DNA of 8,622 nucleotides, taken from NCBI GenBank assembly GCA_030019105.1, contig JASEGY010000129.1:1-8622 (forward strand), given 5' to 3'. This document shows positions 4,961 through 8,622 of the stretch, piece by piece. Source of the DNA: a bacterium. Lineage in GTDB: Bacteria > UBA9089 > JASEGY01. Within the stretch, counting starts at the first letter, position 1. The number at the start of each line of letters is the position of its first letter. Below the pieces are notes generated by a model. That model was not told where the DNA came from. It was given only the letters and a program-made list of their open reading frames with translations, and made no database searches. Position numbers and translations under genes: made by a program.

Positions 4961-7900
4961 TTAAGCCATATAATTGACATTTTCAGCCAGCCACGAGAAA
5001 GGCCGGTTTCTCATCTCTTCCGCCAAATCCCCGGTGACGAACTCATCTTCGGGAATTTTATCCTGCGGCCGTGATCTTTTGTTTTTACGGGCTCTACCCT
5101 TTCCTGAATGAACCTCCTGCTCTTCTCCTGCATCACCATCCCCGACCGAAACATCTAAGGAATCAAGGTCAAGTCCGGATTCTTGCATAGCCTCTTTCAA
5201 ACTGGAAAGGTTAGCTTCAATAAGGGTTCCTACCCGGCCGCTTGGCGTAACAAATCTAACTTTAACCTTTCCTTCCCCGTCAACAGCTACTCTGACCATT
5301 AATGGCCCCAAATGTTCAGGTTTAATCCTGATCAACATCTCAGTCCGGCCATCTTGAACAAGAAGCCTTACCTTTTTGACCAGCTCGTACAGGAAAGCCT
5401 CTCTCTGAGCTGCTTCACCGTTATTTCTGCTTGCGGCAGAGGCTAAGGCAGCTAATACATTTACCCTCTCCAGACTTGTTGTAACAGGAGCGCCTGCCTC
5501 CTCCACCTGAGATATTGTTCTCTTTCTCCTGAGTTTAGGAAAATTCTGGTAATATGGTCTGCTTCGCGGCTGATCTTGATTGCGTCCCTCTCTCTCATCC
5601 CTCGCTTGTTCTTTATTTTGATCGCCGGAGGAATCTGATTCATCTGTTGTCTCTAACTCTTTGTTAGCATCTTCTTGAGTCAGCTTAGGTCTAAACCCTC
5701 TTCCACTCTCAGAAATATCTAAGGAGGTCTCTTCTTCTTCTCTCTCAAAGTCACTTTCATCTCTTAAGCTTGAACCGTATTCTTTCCTCTCCCGGCTTTG
5801 TCCCTGAATCCCCTCTTTTAAGGTTTGTTCCCTTGCCTCTAACCGGCCAGGCTCTAAATTTCTAATATCAGAATGATATTCCTCCTGACCGGCTAACTTA
5901 TCTGCTGCTTCTGTTAAAATACCTCTTAACGCCTCGTAAATAGCTGTCTCGTCTTTTCCGATTAGCGCATTGAGCGTCTTGGCCTTTTCAGCCAGCCATT
6001 GAGTATCCGGGGCCCAACCATTTACTGTCCTAACACCTGGCTGAGCTAAGGTGTCTGTTTCAGAAGGACTCAACTCCTCCGCCAGAAATCCATTGAATCG
6101 TGCGATGGCCTCAGAAATTACCTTTTCTCCATCTTGAATCAACTTTTCTATTCTATCGGTCCGAGTAGAGAAGTCCTCCACACTCAACCTTCCGGCCTGG
6201 ATTGAATCAATCGCTCCCCGAAGCTCGCTCACAGCTTTTAGGGTTTCAGATTGATTATCCATCACCCGGCGGTTGATACTTACAATTTCCCCCTTAAGAT
6301 ATTCTGCACCTAATACTTTTTTCGTCATTTCTTCGGTTTTACTTAACACCTTTTGAGCTTTATTTTGCAGTTTTTTAACGATTTTTTCTATATTCGCAAT
6401 TTTTTCTGATGTCATCCTCATTTCATCGGCTAAATCGTATCTTTCTCCTGATTTCCTCTCCGCCGTCTCCTGACTCTCCACCATTTCCTCTTTAAGCTCC
6501 GGGGATAACTCCAGGTATTTATCACCTGAAAAATCTCTATCATTACGAACTGAAGGCGCAGCGATCTCTTCTGAAAGGGTTATCCCGCCCCCTTCGTTTC
6601 GCTCCGGAGGTTGTCCGTCGTCCGTCGTCCGTTGTCCGTTGTCCATTGTCTTGTCCTTTATGTCCCTTATCTCCCTTATCTCCTTTATATCTCTTACGTC
6701 CCTTCCGTCCCTTACATCCCTTACGTCCCTTACGTCCCTTATGTCCCTTATGTCCCTTACGTCCCTTACGTCCCTTACGTCCCTTACGTCCCTTATCTCC
6801 TTTATATCCCTTATGTCCCTTACGTCCCTTATGTCCCTTATCTCCTTTATATCCCTTATATCCCTTACGTCCCTTACGTCCCTTACGTCCCTTACGTCCC
6901 TTACGTCCCTTACGTCCCTTACGTCCTTTCTATCCCTTGTCCTCAATGCTACTTCCATGCCAACAGGTATTTCTCTTTCGGATTCTATCCTTTCAGTAAG
7001 CTTTAAACCTAAATCAGCTATCAGGCCTATATCTTTTTCTAAGTCAGCCATAAATTCGCTCTCTCCGGCTTCCAGAGAGGCTAAATATGCCTCTTCTATT
7101 CTTTCTGCAGTGTTAGTTAGCCCCTGCTTTAATTCAGACGTTTTATTGGCTAAATCCTTCAAAATATCCTCTATCCCGTCCCCAACAAAACCATCAAGGA
7201 CTCTATTACCTCCTATCTTCTTACCACGCAACTTCAGGCTTAAATCCAATATCTTGCCTGTCCTGTCCTCAAAGCTCTCTATATCTTTTAACTCGCCGCC
7301 TTTATCCTTATATTCATAGAGGATATCCTCTCTTAGGTCAGTCATCTCTTTGACCAGCGCTAATATCTCTTCCACACCTTCTACCGAACGTATCTTCTCA
7401 ATAACCCTGGCTATTTCTTCCTTTATCTCTCCTATTCTTTCACCTGCTTCTTCTACCAGGGCTTCTATCTCAGGCATGCTTGCTTTAAAATCAACTACTT
7501 CTCTTGTCTCATCCATCTCCATCTTCAGCCCATCATCTTCTCTATTTACAACATCGCCTGCTTCCTTGACCATTGCTTCTTCAGCTTTAAGCTCCACAAC
7601 CTTGACTACCTCATTACCTGCGTTCTTAACCTTCGATTCTTCAGCTTCAAGCTTCGCAGTCTCAACTACCTTATTATTACCTGCCTTCTCAATCTTTGCT
7701 CCTTCAACCTCAATCCTTGCAGTCTCAGCCACATCATCTTTAAATTGCGGATTGCGGATTGCGGATTGCGGATTGTGAACCTTCCCAAGGCCTTCTGATC
7801 GATCAACTACACCTTCAGCCTCGATATTCGCAACTTCGACCACCTCATTGTCTGCTTCCTCACCCTCTGGTTTCTCCCTCTCGATTTTCGCAGCATCAAC

Positions 7901-8622
7901 CATCTTATCGCTTAATCCCTCGACCTTTGGTTCCCCTACTTCAACCTTTCTATCTTCAACTATCTCATCGCCTGTTTCATCAACCTCTACTTCTCCAGCC
8001 TTGATCCTCGTAATCTCAACTACCTCATTGTCTGCTTCCTCAACCTCTGATTCCTCCCCCTCGTTTTTTGCAAGCTCGACCATCTCATCAATTACAATTA
8101 ATCCCTCGACCTTTGCTTCCTCAACTCCAACCTTTCCAGCTTCAACTATTCCATCGCCTGCTTCTTCAACCTCTATTCCTTCAGCCTTGTTCTTCACAAC
8201 TTTGCCTATCTTATCACTTGATTCCTTGCCCTTTACTCCTTCAGCCTCAACCCTCGCAACCTTGTCGATCACCTTATCGCTTACTTCCTCAACCCCTGCT
8301 TCATTAGCCTCAAGCTTAGCAGCCTCAAATAGCTCATCGCCGGCTTCCTCAACCTTTACCTCTTCGGACTCAATCTCTCCAGCTTCGACCACCTTATCAC
8401 TTACTCTCTCAACTTCTATCTCTTCGGTCTTAATTTTCAGAGCCTCGACTAACTCATTGACGACTTCCTTAACCTCCCCCTCTTCAACCTCAGACTTCGC
8501 AGTCTTAACTACCTCATCGCCTTCTTCCTCAACCTCTACTATCTTTCTATCCTTGATCTCCGTGGGCTCGACCACCTCATCGCTTGCTGCCGCGATCTCT
8601 ATCTCTTCAACCTCAAGCTTCG
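4961..8622 (-). CDS. fliK: Flagellar hook-length control protein FliK, giant repeat-rich form (5' end outside the window)
   Basis: FliK is exported during hook growth, measures hook length, and through its C-terminal domain switches the export gate (FlhB) to filament substrates. Residue numbers here count from the GTG at 8575-8573. The FliK C-domain is at about 1050-1150: the LIRIKPEHLGPLMVRVAVDG core, then KVKVRFVTPSGRVGTLIEANL, then LKEAMQESGLDLDSLDVSV. A charged tail ends in NYMA-stop. Upstream lie: 1-342, acidic 20-residue repeats; 343-545, amphipathic helix, probably coiled coil; 551-640, thirty D-[VIG]-[RK]-type triplets; 645-656, a heptamer-encoded NGQRTTDDGQ segment; 680-840, another coiled coil; 940-1020, a charged, probably disordered linker. 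The frame is open past 8575 to the window edge (KLEVEEIEIAAASDEVVEPT), so the true start is further right. FliK proteins are usually about 400-600 residues; this one exceeds 1200. Placement before flgD-flgE supports the call. Confidence 0.9.
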   Translation of the reverse strand, partial: KLEVEEIEIAAASDEVVEPTEIKDRKIVEVEEEGDEVVKTAKSEVEEGEVKEVVNELVEALKIKTEEIEVERVSDKVVEAGEIESEEVKVEEAGDELFEAAKLEANEAGVEEVSDKVIDKVARVEAEGVKGKESSDKIGKVVKNKAEGIEVEEAGDGIVEAGKVGVEEAKVEGLIVIDEMVELAKNEGEESEVEEADNEVVEITRIKAGEVEVDETGDEIVEDRKVEVGEPKVEGLSDKMVDAAKIEREKPEGEEADNEVVEVANIEAEGVVDRSEGLGKVHNPQSAIRNPQFKDDVAETARIEVEGAKIEKAGNNKVVETAKLEAEESKVKNAGNEVVKVVELKAEEAMVKEAGDVVNREDDGLKMEMDETREVVDFKASMPEIEALVEEAGERIGEIKEEIARVIEKIRSVEGVEEILALVKEMTDLREDILYEYKDKGGELKDIESFEDRTGKILDLSLKLRGKKIGGNRVLDGFVGDGIEDILKDLANKTSELKQGLTNTAERIEEAYLASLEAGESEFMADLEKDIGLIADLGLKLTERIESEREIPVGMEVALRTRDRKDVRDVRDVRDVRDVRDVRDVRDIRDIKEIRDIRDVRDIRDIKEIRDVRDVRDVRDVRDIRDIRDVRDVRDVRDGRDVRDIKEIREIRDIKDKTMDNGQRTTDDGQPPERNEGGGITLSEEIAAPSVRNDRDFSGDKYLELSPELKEEMVESQETAERKSGERYDLADEMRMTSEKIANIEKIVKKLQNKAQKVLSKTEEMTKKVLGAEYLKGEIVSINRRVMDNQSETLKAVSELRGAIDSIQAGRLSVEDFSTRTDRIEKLIQDGEKVISEAIARFNGFLAEELSPSETDTLAQPGVRTVNGWAPDTQWLAEKAKTLNALIGKDETAIYEALRGILTEAADKLAGQEEYHSDIRNLEPGRLEAREQTLKEGIQGQSRERKEYGSSLRDESDFEREEEETSLDISESGRGFRPKLTQEDANKELETTDESDSSGDQNKEQARDEREGRNQDQPRSRPYYQNFPKLRRKRTISQVEEAGAPVTTSLERVNVLAALASAASRNNGEAAQREAFLYELVKKVRLLVQDGRTEMLIRIKPEHLGPLMVRVAVDGEGKVKVRFVTPSGRVGTLIEANLSSLKEAMQESGLDLDSLDVSVGDGDAGEEQEVHSGKGRARKNKRSRPQDKIPEDEFVTGDLAEEMRNRPFSWLAENVNYMA
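6613..6647. repeat. 7-bp tandem repeat GTCCGTY, five copies, inside fliK
   Basis: GTCCGTC twice, GTCCGTT twice, then GTCCATT, without gaps. On the coding strand it gives DNGQRTTDDGQ. Three heptamers make seven codons, so the unit is read in all three phases and gives a mixed heptapeptide. It lies nine bases from the edge of the 9-bp array. Confidence 0.88.
6656..6925. repeat. 9-bp tandem array, 30 in-frame copies, inside fliK
   Basis: The unit is GTCCCTTAC/T on the plus strand; on the coding strand it encodes Asp-Val/Ile-Arg. The 270 bp encode thirty triplets at residues 551-640: mostly DVR and DIR, with DIK, EIR and one DGR. A variant block DIKEIR (plus strand CTCCTTTATATC) recurs three times, suggesting duplication of larger blocks. 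Because the unit is three codons, gain or loss of copies keeps the frame. Confidence 0.95.
7556..8622. repeat. 60-bp degenerate tandem array encoding ~16 acidic 20-residue units of FliK
   Basis: Units are anchored on (D/N)-(E/K)-hydrophobic-V and have a consensus close to DEVVEAAKIEAEEVKVEEAG. Unit starts fall at about residues 20, 40, 60, 80, 100, 121, 141, 163, 183, 203, 223, 243, 281, 301 and 321, so the period is 20 with rare 19-22-residue steps. One unit, after 243, is split by the heptamer insert at 7744-7776. Copies are diverged, so the array is old. It continues to the window edge. The composition (E, K, V, A) predicts a long charged helix. Confidence 0.88.
7744..7776. repeat. 7-bp tandem repeat ATTGCGG, four copies plus a partial, inserted in the 60-bp array of fliK
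   Basis: Perfect units at 7744-7750, 7751-7757, 7758-7764 and 7765-7771, then ATTGT. On the coding strand it gives HNPQSAIRNPQ, which is foreign in composition to the surrounding E/K/V-rich units and interrupts their 20-residue period. It is an in-frame satellite insertion. Confidence 0.92.

Noticed and set aside
6656..6925. CRISPR array
   Set aside because: Units of 9 bp are contiguous with no spacers, and no cas gene is present.
6611..7319. Long plus-strand ORFs over the fliK repeat arrays (VPYVPY, SLTSLTS and PLRPLRP types)
   Set aside because: A 9-bp array without stop codons opens several frames on both strands. The minus frame continues into a recognisable FliK C-domain; the plus frames do not lead anywhere.
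8573..8575. GTG at 8575 as the true start of fliK
   Set aside because: The frame remains open upstream to the window edge with the same repeat pattern, and no Shine-Dalgarno site precedes the GTG.

Overview
The window holds the late part of a flagellar hook operon on the minus strand, read from high to low coordinates: fliK (hook-length control, cut by the right edge), flgD (hook cap), then flgE (hook protein), closed by a strong intrinsic terminator. The order fliK-flgD-flgE is common in flagellated bacteria. The three proteins carry no visible cysteine, as is usual for exported axial parts. I cannot name the organism. The repeat types (heptamer and nonamer satellites, many small palindromes) are reminiscent of genomes of uncultivated bacterial lineages, but this is an impression, not a result.

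Layout: 1-300 carries the remnant of a CheY/Rcp1-like response regulator on the plus strand, with no start codon, no phospho-acceptor Asp and no C-terminal half. 301-338 is the terminator that ends the hook operon. 362-3421 is an outsized flgE (1019 aa; the Salmonella protein is about 400) with three copies of one ~75-85-residue unit in its variable middle. 3422-4087 is a 666-bp gap without a convincing gene. It holds three palindromes, one of them a 162-bp MITE-like element with 8-bp target duplications. 4088-4558 is a short flgD. 4559-4960 is a gap holding a 109-bp MITE-like element with 9-bp target duplications that overlap the flgD ribosome binding site, then a 252-bp palindrome with 17-bp and 9-bp tandem repeats in its centre. 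4961-8622 is fliK, at least 1220 codons, with a normal C-terminal switch domain but a centre and N-terminus built largely of in-frame tandem repeats.

How the parts work together: FlgD caps the growing hook so that FlgE subunits assemble; FliK measures the hook and switches the export gate from hook to filament substrates. Both the ruler (FliK) and the hook subunit (FlgE) are greatly enlarged here by internal repetition. The most interesting signals are (a) a hook-length ruler made of length-variable satellite DNA (60-bp, 9-bp and 7-bp units, all in frame), and (b) dense invasion of the intergenic gaps by short palindromic elements, two of which have target-site duplications that abut their ends exactly.
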